Shown here: positions 1-11,272 of the stretch, one piece after another | How the letters are laid out: every line of letters starts with the position of its first letter | Numbering within the stretch: the first letter of the stretch is position 1 | Source of the DNA: Antrodiella citrinella | Taxonomy: Eukaryota > Basidiomycota > Agaricomycetes > Polyporales > Steccherinaceae | NCBI GenBank assembly: GCA_004802725.1 | Contig: SGPM01000183.1 | Location: 1-53,380 of the forward strand | DNA length: 53,380 nt | Reading direction: 5' to 3' | The notes under the pieces: generated by a model | The model's input: only the letters and a program-made list of their open reading frames with translations | What the model was told of the DNA's origin: nothing | The model's database searches: none | Program-made: the position numbers and the translations under genes

Positions 1-1829
1 TCCAAGCTCCAGATTGTCCGCCCTGGTCGAGCCTTCACTATGACCACATATGCTATCATGATGATATGCATACTCTGCCCTATATGCACCACAGAGTTGC
101 GAAAGCGACTTGGAAAGTACAGGGTCATGAAGAGAATAAGAAGGGTATGGTGAGAAACATCAACTATGCCATCGACGGATCTGACACCCCTTATCAATGC
201 TGCGCGCGACTTGTCTGTTGATTGTCAGTACGGACCGGGACGGTCCGCGTAACGCCCGCTGACCTGCGGAACTGTTTGAATGATGCACCGAAATAGATAT
301 GGGGCCTGTAGATAAGTACCAGAACGCGCAGAATAGATATGACGTGACTGGGTAGCCAGTAAAACGCGATCGAGACTCGGTGGCGTAGTAACGTTTCAAG
401 TGTTATGTAGTAGCACCTTTCAATTTCAACCTAAAATTCGTCCAAAGAATGCACATATCACTGCGTGCAAGACAAAATCTGCGGTACAAGATATGCATTT
501 AGATACTAAAATGGATATTCAAAGAATTGGTTAAGGTATCTTACCGACACTACGGTCCAAATTGTTGTAATTTTGGGATTCCGTTCTCTGTCCAGACCCG
601 ATCATTGGTGATCGCCTATTCTTCGTATGGTATTCCTTCATCTTCGCCTGCATTTTATCATTACTTTTGTGTCTTTTCCGCCACTCTTGGCACCCCTTTT
701 GTTTGTCAGATCTCTCTTTTCACATGTCTATACGTACTGTATAGTCGTTGTCGTAGCTACTCATAATTCACCTTTTCGTGTTTTCATCCCCCATCGAGCG
801 CGGCGTGCCAGATTTACAACACAAATCAACCCCACAATACGAAAGAGCATTTGTTTGCTTTCTTGTGCCAGATAGTGGCCACATATGGTGGACAATACGC
901 ATCAAAAGATGCCTCGTATCCCTCAGAGAATACTAATTCTTTGTTCTCCTTTGATCAAACGATACTATATTTCACGGTATCTTCGGAACCACCACAAGTT
1001 GGTAAAATGGGCTCCTAAGCCAATGAGGAGCCAGAATTTCTCGATCAGCGCTTGAATTTTGGCTGGGGATCCGAACTTCTGGTGGTTACGAAGATACGAT
1101 GGGATATAGTACGCAAAGTTTCATCTGTATGATACGACACGCATCTCATGCCCGATATGGGGTGGATTTGGTCCGAAAAATTGGACAAATCGTTTCCAAT
1201 CTCACCTGATCGATACTGGAGGTATATCCAAGGGCAATACGTCAAAAATTGTTTTAACAATAATGGTAGTATCTAAATGCATTTCTCTCGCATAAGATTT
1301 TGCTCCGCACGGAGTGTATATGCCTGGTTTAAAGCAAATTTGACGGACGGCAATATGGTTAAGCAGCTAATCCAGCCCCAGCAGCTACTGCAGAGCTGTT
1401 GGAAGGAAGCGGACAAACCAAGCGGCCATGTGCCTTTTCCGAGGGAACCATTTTTTAGTTTCACATATATGTTGTGTGCCGTACCATGAAGATACACGAG
1501 TAGCCCAGTGGCATATTGGGTGCGATAAAATGTTGTAAGTGGGTACGGGATCGCTCTCTCTTTTTGGGTAATTTAAACCGCCTGTTGGTCATTCAAACCA
1601 TTAGTAGGAATGTTCATGAATGCCGGATAAGAATCTCATATCAATAGGTTAGTAGAGCTGTACACTCGATGCATTAGACGCCCGCTGTGTGCCACTGTAT
1701 TCAAGTTCTTTAGTACAAGCGGACACCCTCTCAGTCTTTGTTCTTCACCGTCACGCGTTACTCGTCTACTCCTTCTCATTTACGACCAAGACGCACAACA
1801 CACAGAAACCTCGCTATACTCTATCCCCA
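1..1829. other. Intergenic, no gene recognised
   Basis: Only short overlapping ORFs without recognisable protein motifs on either strand. I see no repeat, RNA gene or splice pattern that I can support. A 6-bp inverted repeat around 230-246 is too short to interpret. Confidence 0.5.
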
Positions 1830-2102
1830 ATGTCTGCAACTCGTGTCCTGATGGACTGGCTCAAACCTCGGCGGAGCGAAGCAATTGCTAGACTTCGAAG
1901 TAACGGGTTCGGACTCGTCGCAACGTTTATAGTGACACTACTACTACCACTTCCCAAGCCATGGGTTGCTTTTCGAGTGGTGTCCGCACACGAAGACGTC
2001 GGAGCGTTTTACTGGTTTCTTTGTGCCGCAGGTGCGACTTCTGCAAGCTCTGGCCAAGCCACGCGACGTTATACTGACTCGAAATGACACGCCTCCTCTC
2101 AA

Positions 2103-2666
2103 ATGACAGAATGCTTGATCATGGGTGTTATGGGTGTCAATCTCGTACAGGCATCTTACGCGTTGCAGTATCCGCCGTCGCCACACCCTCAGATGTCGGC
2201 AGCCACTCCATCGAAAGCGACGTTCTTGCCCCAGTCTCCTTCGACGCCACGCCGCTTGGGCCTCCTCTCTACGAGCGTACGTAGTTTTTGACGCGTCTGA
2301 AGACTTGCACTGAATGCTCTGACGTCCATTTGCATTATTCAGTCCAGCCCTCAGCCGCAAAAAGCGTTTAGCTCATCTTATGCTGCCTCACCTGTTTCGA
2401 CACCTTCACGAACGTTGAACTACAGCATCCCACATTCCTCTCCATTTGACATGTCGTTGAACTCGTCAACCACTTCGCTGCCCAATTCTCCTTCACCTAT
2501 CCTGAGTTCGCCGCTGGCGGCGTATCGAGGGAAACACTCTAATTACGTCGCGCGTGAGTCTGATTCTTTAAGTCGGGTGAGTATTGAGACTGACACTATG
2601 TTGGTAGAATCATTCAATGGGGATCTGTTTAGTCGAATGACTCGGGTAGAGGATGATGACGATTAG
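2103..2666 (+). CDS. Ser/Pro/Thr-rich hypothetical protein (5' end unresolved)
   Basis: Two exons join in phase: 2103-2276 and 2343-2666, with intron GTACGT...TTCAG at 2277-2342. Both sides of the junction encode low-complexity Ser/Pro/Thr sequence, for example SPSTPRR before it and LPNSPSPILSS after it, which supports a real coding unit. The C-terminus is acidic and ends in four Asp. No catalytic or structural domain is visible; SP and TP dipeptides suggest possible phosphorylation sites (inference). The same frame is open upstream from an ATG at 1830, and an alternative ATG at 1961 encodes MGCFSSG, but I could not find an intron joining either to this frame without doubt, so the true start may lie 5' of 2103. 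The gene converges on TGS1, ending 104 bp from its stop codon. Confidence 0.4.
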
Positions 2667-2769
2667 CCAAACGCATCTATGTATGTTTTCGTGAGGGTTC
2701 CGGGATAATGTTTTTGCGTTTACGATGCTTTGAATGACAATCAACGCTCAGATGCGACATGAATCAATG

Positions 2770-4018
2770 CTAGGTATACAAGTCTTTTTCAAACAAGTGC
2801 TCCTGCCCTCCCGCTAGGCCTCCAAAGTAACATGTCAAAGCTTTCAGCTTAGTGCCCATCCACTCCTCCTCAATCTCCACTCTCTCCGGTGCTTCTTTCT
2901 CCTTCCCTTTCGTCTCGCTCTGGCTAGGCGGGACATCGACGTCCCTTCCCTCTGGATGCTCATGTGTCAACAAATCAGAAATCTCTTGCACATTTATATT
3001 CCGCGGCAAGTAGTATGCAATATTGGGCGTTATTCGTCGGGATAGCTGGAACAGCTCGGCACCATGTATTGGACGTATGCTTGATAAGTTGAAAACTGGA
3101 TGTTCCAGGAAGTCATCCGGTGCCGTTGTACCTGTATCTGTCGAGGGAAGGGTCGGCGTGCCCGACAGATACTCGGGACCACCCCAAGGCGGACTCAGGA
3201 AGACGACGTCGATTTTGCGATGTCGCTTCGCATCCGGGAGTGTGAGGTATGATTTAGCGAAGGAAATGTAGTCGGTGAGGATAAACTCTATCCGGTCCGC
3301 AACTTCGTAGAGTGCGGCGTTGTGTCGAGCAAGCGCAAGACGGACCGGAGAAGTATCCAGAGCGATAACTACCGCCACAATGTTAGAAAATAATTGGATT
3401 GGAGGATTGCTTGCGACACACCTCGTTCACATGTCTTTGCAAACGCAATAGCATTCCCTCCCACCCCGCAAAACGCGTCCAAAACTGTGCCGCACCGACA
3501 CCTGTCTGCAATCTGGTCCGCGATCAACTCCGGTGTGACGCTATACCAACCTTCCTCATCTAGCAGGCATCCCTTGGAGTACAGAGAGAAGTAGCGATTC
3601 CGCTGCGAGAAATCTATCACTACCTCAGCAACTAGCAGCGGGATCGAAGACATCACTCACACTTGCGTAGCTTCTCCGGTACTTGCTTCACGTGGGTGTA
3701 ATGAGGCGTGAGGCCGGTCGCGTCGTACTTTTCATAGCCAGGACCAAGTAAGCCAACTTTGCGCTTTTTCGAAGGCCGGGATACGAATTTTGGCTCAGCT
3801 TTTCTCTCTTCCTCCCGTGTCTCCGCCTCTCCGACGTGTGAAGGAGCCTGTGTCGTACCTGTGCTCGACGAGCCAACGATTTGCTCTACGACTGCAGTTG
3901 CATCCGCGGACTCTGGCGACTCCGTGTCGAGGATCAGCGTCGAGCTCGAGGATGGTTCGACTTTGAAAACGTCCTTGACGAAATGAGCGAGTCCTCCCAG
4001 GTTTTTGCGTTTGCCCAT
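2770..4018 (-). CDS. TGS1: Trimethylguanosine synthase (Tgs1-type RNA cap methyltransferase)
   Basis: Three exons on the minus strand, 4018-3661, 3613-3422 and 3368-2770, give about 382 residues. The family converts the m7G cap of snRNAs and snoRNAs to 2,2,7-trimethylguanosine using S-adenosylmethionine, in the nucleus, nucleolus or Cajal-body equivalent. The SAM-binding motif I DAFCGVGGN lies at about residues 165-173. The catalytic motif LSPPWGGPEY, including the tryptophan known to stack on the cap guanine, is at about 241-250. The first intron splits the Y of YFSQRNRYFS, which matches the conserved block before the Rossmann fold in Tgs1. The N-terminal 120 residues are Ser/Thr-rich with a basic KKRK patch that could be a nuclear signal (inference). 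The length fits short fungal Tgs1 proteins, not the long metazoan ones. It is divergent with the Zn2Cys6 gene. Confidence 0.93.
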
Positions 4019-4212
4019 TTTGTGAGTACTCGCGTACGTCTCGTGGTAAGAAATAAAGAGTCAATTATACGTTAGCGCCCATTATGCTTTCTTAATCCCA
4101 CTCCCATAACGGCGACGCGTAAAAGCCTCCGGGTCGTCCTTTTCCTCCCACTGACACTGACAGGTTGTTGCGCTGGCACCAGCAGCGACTGTCGTCGTAC
4201 CCATTGTCGGAC
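4019..4212. promoter_or_regulatory. Shared promoter region of TGS1 and the Zn2Cys6 gene
   Basis: The 194 bp between the two divergent start codons must hold both promoters and 5' leaders. I see no clear TATA box. A shared promoter is inferred from geometry only. Confidence 0.5.
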
Positions 4213-7200
4213 ATGGAGGGCGACAGCGAGGGCAACGCGTACTCGCCAGATAGTCCGCTCCCGGACTATGTGCTTTCTTGGGGTCCAACACTCCGAAGGC
4301 CGACAGAATTTCCAGACGAGTACGACCGTCGGATTGACAAGTCCGCCATATTCGTCTTTCCGGAAGACCCGAAAACAGGCGCTCCAGGTCTTGTTTATGT
4401 CGTGGAGAAGAGATGTGATAGGTGCAAGAAACGGCTGCAGATGTGCACGAGAGGTCGGCCTTGCGCGAGCTGTGAGACCAAGGGACCGTGTACCGTCTCA
4501 ACTCCAGGTTTTGTCAGATTGCCTGGACCAAAGCAGCTCAAGGGAAAGGCGAGATCTGCGGCGGCTGCTAAGCTCTCGTTAGCGGAGGGCAAGGGATTAC
4601 CCTCTAGCTCGGGGAGGGTGTTGAGGCCTTCGTCTGTGAAGTTGAGAAGTGCTTCAGCCCCCATACCACCGGCTTCGCAACCTGCCCCTCGGGCTTCACT
4701 CAGCGCTCGCAATGCAGATGATATGACGTCTCTGCAGCTGCCGAAACTTGTCAACAAGGGGAAGGTGCTCGGTCGGCGAACTGTCAGTTTGCAAAAGACG
4801 CGAGTCAAAACCCAGCAGCGGGTCGCAGATATTCAGCAAGGCAGGAAAGCATCGGTTCGTCAGAAGCTTGTATTGAAAAGTGAGTCATGTTTCAATATTT
4901 TGCTCGTATGTCCTTACTGAACATCAGGCAGAAACCAAACAGAAACTGGACGCGGTTTCTCCGTGGACTGTGACCTTCCCTCCCGTCGTACTGCCTGCTG
5001 ACGCTGCGGCAATCTTCCCGAAGACCCTCCCTCCCAGTCTTCCGCATATATGGGCTAATGTAAGCATATTGTCGCCTTTTTGTTTCACCTTACTTCATAC
5101 ATCTTACATTAGAGCAAAGAGGACCTCTTCAAAGTTCTCCCTCAGCTATCTCATGATACGAACGGCGTGGCATGGGTCAGCTCTGAGACACCGACCTTGA
5201 TCTTGGATGGTCAAACTTGGCCAGAGGATATTTGGAATGGGCATCAACTCATGGTCACTATGGTCCGACAACATGTCTCGCAGGCAGTTTCAATTTCAAC
5301 GCAACGCGTCGTACAGGACGTAGACGACCCCGACGTGGAGATGACGCTTGTGGACGAGCTCCCGGAAGCCTCTCGCCAAGAAACAACGGATACATATTCC
5401 TCTCTTCCGCTTCATCTGTATCCCAGTGCATCAAACCACAGCCTCGATACCGTTCTCTGGAACCCTGAATATATACCGCTTGCTCCGTTCATGATCCAAA
5501 TGCTTCAGCGCGACCCTCTCCTGTCGCACAAACCATCCGATGTTTTACAACCTTCGAAACGGACCGAAGACGACGGTGGACACGACGATGACCATTGTTT
5601 CGCACAAGAACCTTTCAGGAATGCAAATAATGACCCGGATCCCGATATCCCAAGCATGCCATTTATACCCACATTAGACCCCTCACCATATCCTTCCCCA
5701 AGCCTCACTGGTGCATTTAATCCCACTTCGTATACTGAACTTTCAGTCGCCCGTTTCAATGTGCCTGGACCTGATTGTCCGGCATCATTGAGCTTGAGCT
5801 ATCCGAGTATCAGTATGTCTGACACGATCTTGGACACCTCTGGATTGTGCTACCCCGACACCAATCTGCTAGATCAACAACGGAACGACAAGAATACCGA
5901 CGAATCTCTGCCGCATCCCGTTCCCATAGAGGTTCAGAACCTCTTGGAGGCCTACGCTCAGAATATACCCGTCCGCATAATTATGACCCGCGACTGCTCT
6001 TTATTTCCTTTCTCTTTACCTCCAGAGTACGGATGCTTCTTTCTGGGATTCTTTCGCATTCGTATCAAACCTGAACTGGTGCGTAGTCCGGACTGAGTCA
6101 CCGTGTTTCTTGCGTTGATCGACGATGACAGACAGTCGGCTCCTCTCCGCTTGGAGCCCACGTTACCCGTGCATGTTGGCAGTTCACCTTCGATTGGATT
6201 CCGAGCGGCGACGATCTCGACAAACCTTCCTCTGTTCCTTGGTGGTTTTCGCCGTTTTCAGACAATCTTGACAACGAATCGGAGAAGGAGTCTGCAGTTT
6301 TATATCCCTATACCCTCCTTCCAGATTACTTTACGTCCCCTTCAACGCCCGACGGAGCACCGCTGCCTTTGGTCTCAGCGAGTGCTCTGACGAGGAAAGG
6401 ATGGCATTGCAGTGGATGTGGGAAATTGAACATTCAACGGTTCCTTTGCGTACAAAACTGCGATAAATGCCAGGTAGGAATCTCGTTCTCAAGGTATATT
6501 CCGCGTTTCTAATCACTCTTTTTACTGTCGCTCCTGTAGAAGGACAATGGGATGTCGCCTATTCACGTCGTGCATGTCCGGAACACGTACAATATGGCTC
6601 CGATCTCGTTTCCTTGGAATCGGTATCCTACGGCCTACATCTCTTCCTACTCTCAAGCGGATCCAACGACCGGGTATACGTCCTTCACATACCTTGTACA
6701 TGGAACCGCCGTCAACACAGGGAAAGTAATGCACTTGTTCACTGGTAACGAACCAAGTCTTCAAGACGAGCCGTCAAAGGTGTGGATGGATTTGCAGAAG
6801 GGAGATATCCCGTTGAAGTGGCAAAGTGTGGATATGCCTTTAGCTGCAGGTGCGTGCATGATAATAGTCCCGGATGACCTTGTCTGACACGATGTATAGG
6901 GCCATATTACACTTACTTCATACGACCGACGAAACCGACTCCCTGCTCTGACGAAACTCCCGGTTTGAGTAGCCCGCTATCGAACACAAGTGTGTGGGAT
7001 GATGCTCCGGCATGCATCGCTCGTGCTCGTCTTCTTTTACAGGCCATATTACAAGATCATTGGGCAGGCAGCTTCCTCGTAGATGAGATCACAGTGCTGG
7101 CGTGGCTCGGGGTCGGCAATCGCAAGGTAGATAAGTTTTTTACTACTTTTAAAGATGTACCTGACCCCATGACTGTCACAAGTCGCCCACACCTCTACCC

Positions 7201-7718
7201 GCCAAGACTCGAAAGGTTGCCATTCTTTGTCTCGGAGCGGATGTCGAGCTCACACTGGTTCCTCTGAACGGTTTCCACTCTCGAGCACCCGACGCCTCAA
7301 CTACACACGTTGAGGTTCAGACCTTACCAACTTTGGACCTGCCCAATTCTGTGGAAATAGACGTCGAAGGTTATGATCCTATGGATGAAGACGGGGACGA
7401 GCTTATTGGCGCGGGGCTATTGCAAGATGCTCATTCGATATCCGTGCCTAGTATCAAACCCGTCAGCGTGACTTCGATGCCCTCAAAGAAGGACGACGTA
7501 CTGTTCTTGACACTCGTCCATGGCGACCTGGCCCTTCTGGAAGGAGACGACTTCAACGTGAGTTTAGCCGTTACCTCTTGTACCTACATATCTGAGCGAT
7601 GTTGTCCGTGTCTTTTTAGTGGACAATGCGCCGTACGGGAATGAGCATGGGTATGTCTTGCGCTAGTTTTCTGGAAGTGTCGTCACTCATGATGCGTCTA
7701 GTGCTCATTGCGTCGTAG
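4213..7718 (+). CDS. Large Zn(II)2Cys6-domain protein with second Cys cluster and AlkB-like tail (tentative)
   Basis: Nine exons, all phase-consistent: 4213-4879, 4932-5059, 5113-6078, 6132-6473, 6540-6849, 6900-7126, 7183-7557, 7620-7650 and 7702-7718, giving about 1,020 residues. Cys68, 71, 78, 84, 87 and 93 fit the fungal binuclear zinc cluster (Cx2Cx6Cx5Cx2Cx5C), a DNA-binding fold. A Ser/Pro/Asp-rich middle follows. A second cluster, Cys680, 683, 693, 697 and 700, starts GWHCSGCGKL and resembles the zinc ribbon that I recall preceding AlkB-like 2-oxoglutarate oxygenase domains in basidiomycete proteins. The tail, with LTLVHGDLALLEGDD near 990-1003 and ending MSMVLIAS, resembles the end of that domain, but I cannot find the iron-binding HxD or the distal His. 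I therefore infer a divergent, possibly non-catalytic module. The role is unknown; it may be a nuclear DNA-binding regulator. The ATG at 4213 is the first in frame. Confidence 0.75.
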
Positions 7719-8039
7719 TATGATAACTTATACCTTATTTTTTTGCTCTGATCTCTTCGTTGTGGTCTTGCTTTCGCAGCAGTATTACCTTATCTTGCTT
7801 TCATTGTTATCCCGCTCTTAATTCTTCTCCAGTTATACTCGACATCTATAATTCCATAGCGCTTTGACACCCCTCCTCACTTACAAACACTATCTCGCGC
7901 AGTTCAAGGAAAAAATGTGTGTAGCGTTCACCATTTTCCAGCGTCGTCGTGCCACTTGGCATTGTCAAAGCCCCAACTGGGATAACATTTGAATGGCGAA
8001 ACAAATCCTGAATTCGATGCTAGGTAGGTCAAATCCCCT
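7719..8039. other. Intergenic between convergent genes
   Basis: About 320 bp between the 3' ends of the Zn2Cys6 gene and the NOL8-like gene. It presumably holds both 3' UTRs and poly(A) signals; T-rich near 7730-7790. No gene seen. Confidence 0.6.
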
Positions 8040-9825
8040 CTAATCATGATCCTCACCACCAAGCCCGCCTCGCCGTCTTCGACTCTTGACAGCTTCACGA
8101 TGCCGTCTCTTCCAATCTCTGGTCAAATCGCCCTTCGTCTCCTCCCACCTCTTCTTAATTTCCTCATCGGTCTCTGTCCGACAGAACGTCCGCCAGTCCC
8201 ATCCCTTCTCCTTTGCGACATCAAACAGATCCCTGACCCTCGTCCTTTGCGCTCCTCGGTCTTCATGAGGCAGCGGAAAGAAAAGCGGCTGGGTCGCGTC
8301 TGTTGAGAAGTCTAGGAGCTGATGGCGAGTGTGCGAGGTGTACGGAGTGGTGGGTGTGGCGACTAACGTTGCTGGTGCAGCGTGCTCGCTTGGCCCTAAA
8401 TTGAGTCCAAGTATGTCTTCATCCAGGTCCAGATCATCTTCAAGGTCGAGGTGCCCGAGTAGAGAGAAACCCGCTTCCGTAAGATACGTTAGACACGATA
8501 CGTCAGAGAAAGCGATGCTGCTACTCACCTTCTTCTTCGCGGGGCGCAAACAAGTCTTTCAGTTTCGTCTGCTGCGACTGAGATTTCGACGGTTGCTTAG
8601 GCGACTCCTCCTCATCTGTCTCATCTTCCTCGTCGGATGTAACGGGTGTTTGGATGTGTCCCATGACTACGTCTGTGTCCTGGCGAGGGACTGTCTCCAC
8701 TTCATCCGTGACATCATCATCTAGCTCTGTAATGTTGCCGATGTCGTTCATATCTACGTCTGAACCGACACTCTCAGCACCTCCCCATTCATCACCGGCG
8801 AATAACGACTGAAGAAGACCAAGAGCGGTCTTGGATTCTTCTCGTAGGTCAGATGAAGCGTCTTGGATCTGGGACTTGGATAGCGTAGGTGCTTGCGGTT
8901 TCGGCGTAGGTACGGACGCCTCTAATTCGACCTCGACCTCGGCTTCTTCGTTGATGGGTTCAACCTCATTGCGAGCTGCTTCTTCTTCACCGGAGTCGTC
9001 GCTGGAGTCAGAATCATCCTCGACTTCCTGCGTGGCTATCGGCACATTCGTCGGTGCCAACCCACTATCCAAAAACACGCCTTTCAGATGCTGCGAGTCC
9101 CACTTCGTCGGATCAATCGTCCGTCGTCTTGCCCGAGTAGGAGGCTCCTTCACTCGTTTCCGTTTCTCCTTCACAACACCCGTCTTCTTGTCCTTCTTCT
9201 CTTTTGCTTTCGCAATGGGTGCTTTCGGGAGTGGTTCTGGCAGAGGGTGCTCCGGACGCATCCTGATGGGGCGCACGATTTTTCCCAGGGGCGTGACGCG
9301 CCATCCGCCTCGGTCTTGTACGTTTTCTGGAGTAACGAGGGACATGTCTACGGCGTGGAGCCCTTGTACGCCTTTGGCCAAACGGCGTTTCTTGCGAGCG
9401 GGGGCGTCGTCCGCTGGAGGCTCATGTTCTTTCGCAATACTAGAATAAACATCAGAATTGTATCATGGTGTACGCTGTAATGGGCAACATACCGTTCACG
9501 AAAGTCTGGCTTGGCTTCACCCATACGCAGTTTCGCACCCTTCCAGGTGACACCGCTCAGAAGATTCATACCTAAGCCCAAAGGATGTTACCATATGGCG
9601 GTATTCTGAGAAACATTACTACGCACATTTCGCCAGCTTGGCCTTCGTAGTCTCGATAGTGACATAGCCAAATTTCCTTGGTTGTCCGACCGCGTTCAAC
9701 ACTCCGAATCCATCCAATGCCTTCACCGATCCAAAAGAGCCCAGTTTTGCACCCAACTCGGCTGGAGTGATGGCAGGTGTGAGTCCAGAGACTTGCAGTC
9801 GTTTTGTGATGATTTCTTCTGCCAT
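8040..9825 (-). CDS. NOL8: NOL8-like nucleolar RRM protein
   Basis: Four minus-strand exons, 9825-9627, 9571-9493, 9439-8529 and 8473-8040, give 540 residues with all phases matching. An RRM occupies about residues 1-90. It starts with KRLQVSGLTP and contains the RNP-like FGYVTIE. A tail CMNLLSGVTWKGAKLRMGEA follows, then FRERIAKEHE, which is very close to vertebrate NOL8. A basic stretch (KKRRLAKG, KKDKKTGV, RARRR) and a long acidic Ser/Glu region come next. The C-terminus has the NOL8-type FFPLP...ETDEEIKKRWEE block ending in a Lys/Arg-rich segment. NOL8 family proteins act in the nucleolus in large-subunit pre-rRNA processing and bind Rag/Gtr-type GTPases (family knowledge). The fungal protein is about half the vertebrate length. 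It is head-to-head with VPS28. Confidence 0.85.
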
Positions 9826-9930
9826 GATTGTAAGACCTCTCGGAAGGAAATTTAAATTGAAAGAACTCGAAAGATCCTATTAAGCGCCTATAATCGGCTA
9901 GATTAGATTCTCTCTCTCTGGTCAACCTCC
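9826..9930. promoter_or_regulatory. Compact bidirectional promoter of NOL8-like gene and VPS28
   Basis: Only 105 bp separate the two divergent ATGs, so both genes very likely share this promoter. It contains a pyrimidine-rich run (TCTCTCTCTCTGG near 9908-9920) just before the VPS28 start. No TATA box is evident. Confidence 0.6.
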
Positions 9931-10837
9931 ATGTCCTCACTCTCTCTGGATGAAGAAGCCAGATTATACACGACCAATGCGGAACGAGAAAAGTATAGCT
10001 TACTTGCAACGTTGTTCGGGATAGTTGTGCGATTGGATTACCTGGAACGGGCGTATGTTCGCGATTCCGTGACCGCCGCCGAGTGAGTTCCTGCTCCTGA
10101 CCCATTGTGGCGTGATGGACACTGAGCTATGCGTTGAAGAGGTATTCTCCAGCATGCACACATCTATTGTCGCAATATAAGACCATGATGAAGCTTGTGG
10201 GGGACGATGTCCCATCTATCGAAAACTTCATGTCTCGTTATAGGGTAAGAGCGTCGACTCATAAGCTTGTGGCAGCTGATCTGACTTGCGATCTAGATGG
10301 ACCATCCAGCAGCACTGCATCGCCTCAAAGTCGGCGTACCTGCAACTGTGGAACATTCCAGCGAAGCGGGACCAGAGACAGGGAAATGGGTGGCGGAGAC
10401 CACTCAAGTGCGTTATATTACCCCACGACTGTTGCATTAGTGACTGATTCGTCGCCACAGAGCTTCATCACTTTCATGGACGCACTGAAGCTGCATCTGC
10501 GCGCGAAGGACCAGTTGCATCCGATATTGCAGGAGCTAGTGACGGGATATGCTCGGTTCAAGGGCAGCAAAGATTGGGAAGGCCGAAGCAAAATGGTCGG
10601 ATGGTATGTGTCTCTCGAGTTCTCCGATCCGAATTCCGTCTCATTGTACGCCAGGTTGATAACATTAAACGGTATGAAAGCGTCGGAAGAGATCACCGAA
10701 GAGCAAGCAAGACAGGCAAGTGATCCGGCATTGACATGACCGATCGGCCTCTGACTCTTCCGCAGTTGTCCTTCGACATCGAACACGCGTATGCAGAGTT
10801 CTTCAGAAGCCTGAGCCATAAAGACGACGCGCCGTAA
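9931..10837 (+). CDS. VPS28: ESCRT-I subunit Vps28
   Basis: Six exons, 9931-10082, 10142-10244, 10297-10407, 10461-10603, 10655-10715 and 10766-10837, encode 213 residues, the usual Vps28 length. Vps28 with Vps23 and Vps37 forms ESCRT-I, which sorts ubiquitinated membrane cargo into multivesicular endosomes; its C-terminal four-helix domain links to ESCRT-II. The N-terminal core shows NAEREKYSLLATLF, then EYSPACTHLLSQYK (conserved EYxxAC block), followed by SIENFMSRY. The C-terminal domain starts near SFITFMDALKLHLRAKDQLH and ends LSFDIEHAYAEFF. The fifth intron uses a GC donor (GCAAGT) at 10716; no GT donor keeps the frame. The start is the first ATG of the conserved N-terminus. Confidence 0.95.
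10716..10765 (+). other. Non-canonical GC-AG intron of VPS28
   Basis: Fifty-nucleotide intron beginning GCAAGT after an exon ending CAG, and ending TTCCGCAG. Apart from the T-to-C change at position +2 the donor is a perfect consensus. It contains TTGAC/CTGAC branch-like sequence. Only this donor restores the conserved LSFDIEHAY reading frame. Confidence 0.8.
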
Positions 10838-11272
10838 AGGTGCTCATCATTTCGATTGTTCACTGCATACACCGCCGCCGTTGGCCTCATGCCACGGTAA
10901 CCGCCTTTATTGTACTCGTATATCTCCCTTATTGTACTGCGCTTTAGCACATTCTTACATCCTTCGTTGCATTCATTTTCAACTTGTCATTGCTTTTGGC
11001 CGTATCAGTGACACTAGGGGCGTGGAGGCGTATAAACATGGTCTATATGCAGTGTATACTTGAAAGATTGTAACAATGTAATCGGAGGCCTGTGCCCCGG
11101 AGGTGAGTCATACGCATTACGCGAAATTCCATTATCCGCCACGGCGCTTGTTCGGAAACCGACGACCTCCTTGACCTTTAGAAATTCGGACGGATAGTCT
11201 TCACACCATGTCGCAGAGCTAAGACCGGAATCCACAAATCAAACAACACTTAATCTACTCTACGTCCCGCGC
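10838..11272. other. Intergenic, VPS28 to Hua1-like gene
   Basis: About 435 bp holding the VPS28 3' end and the promoter and leader of the next gene. I see no gene or clear promoter motif. Confidence 0.6.

Noticed and set aside
228..248. Short CGGACC/GGTCCG inverted repeat
   Set aside because: Six-bp arms are expected by chance in a window of this size.
1944..2360. 138-codon minus-strand open frame over the Ser/Pro-rich gene
   Set aside because: Arg-rich antisense reading of the plus-strand gene with no family motifs; a shadow.
8831..9480. Long plus-strand open frames over the NOL8-like gene
   Set aside because: They are antisense to the acidic Ser/Glu region, whose codons read as Ser/Phe/Leu in reverse.
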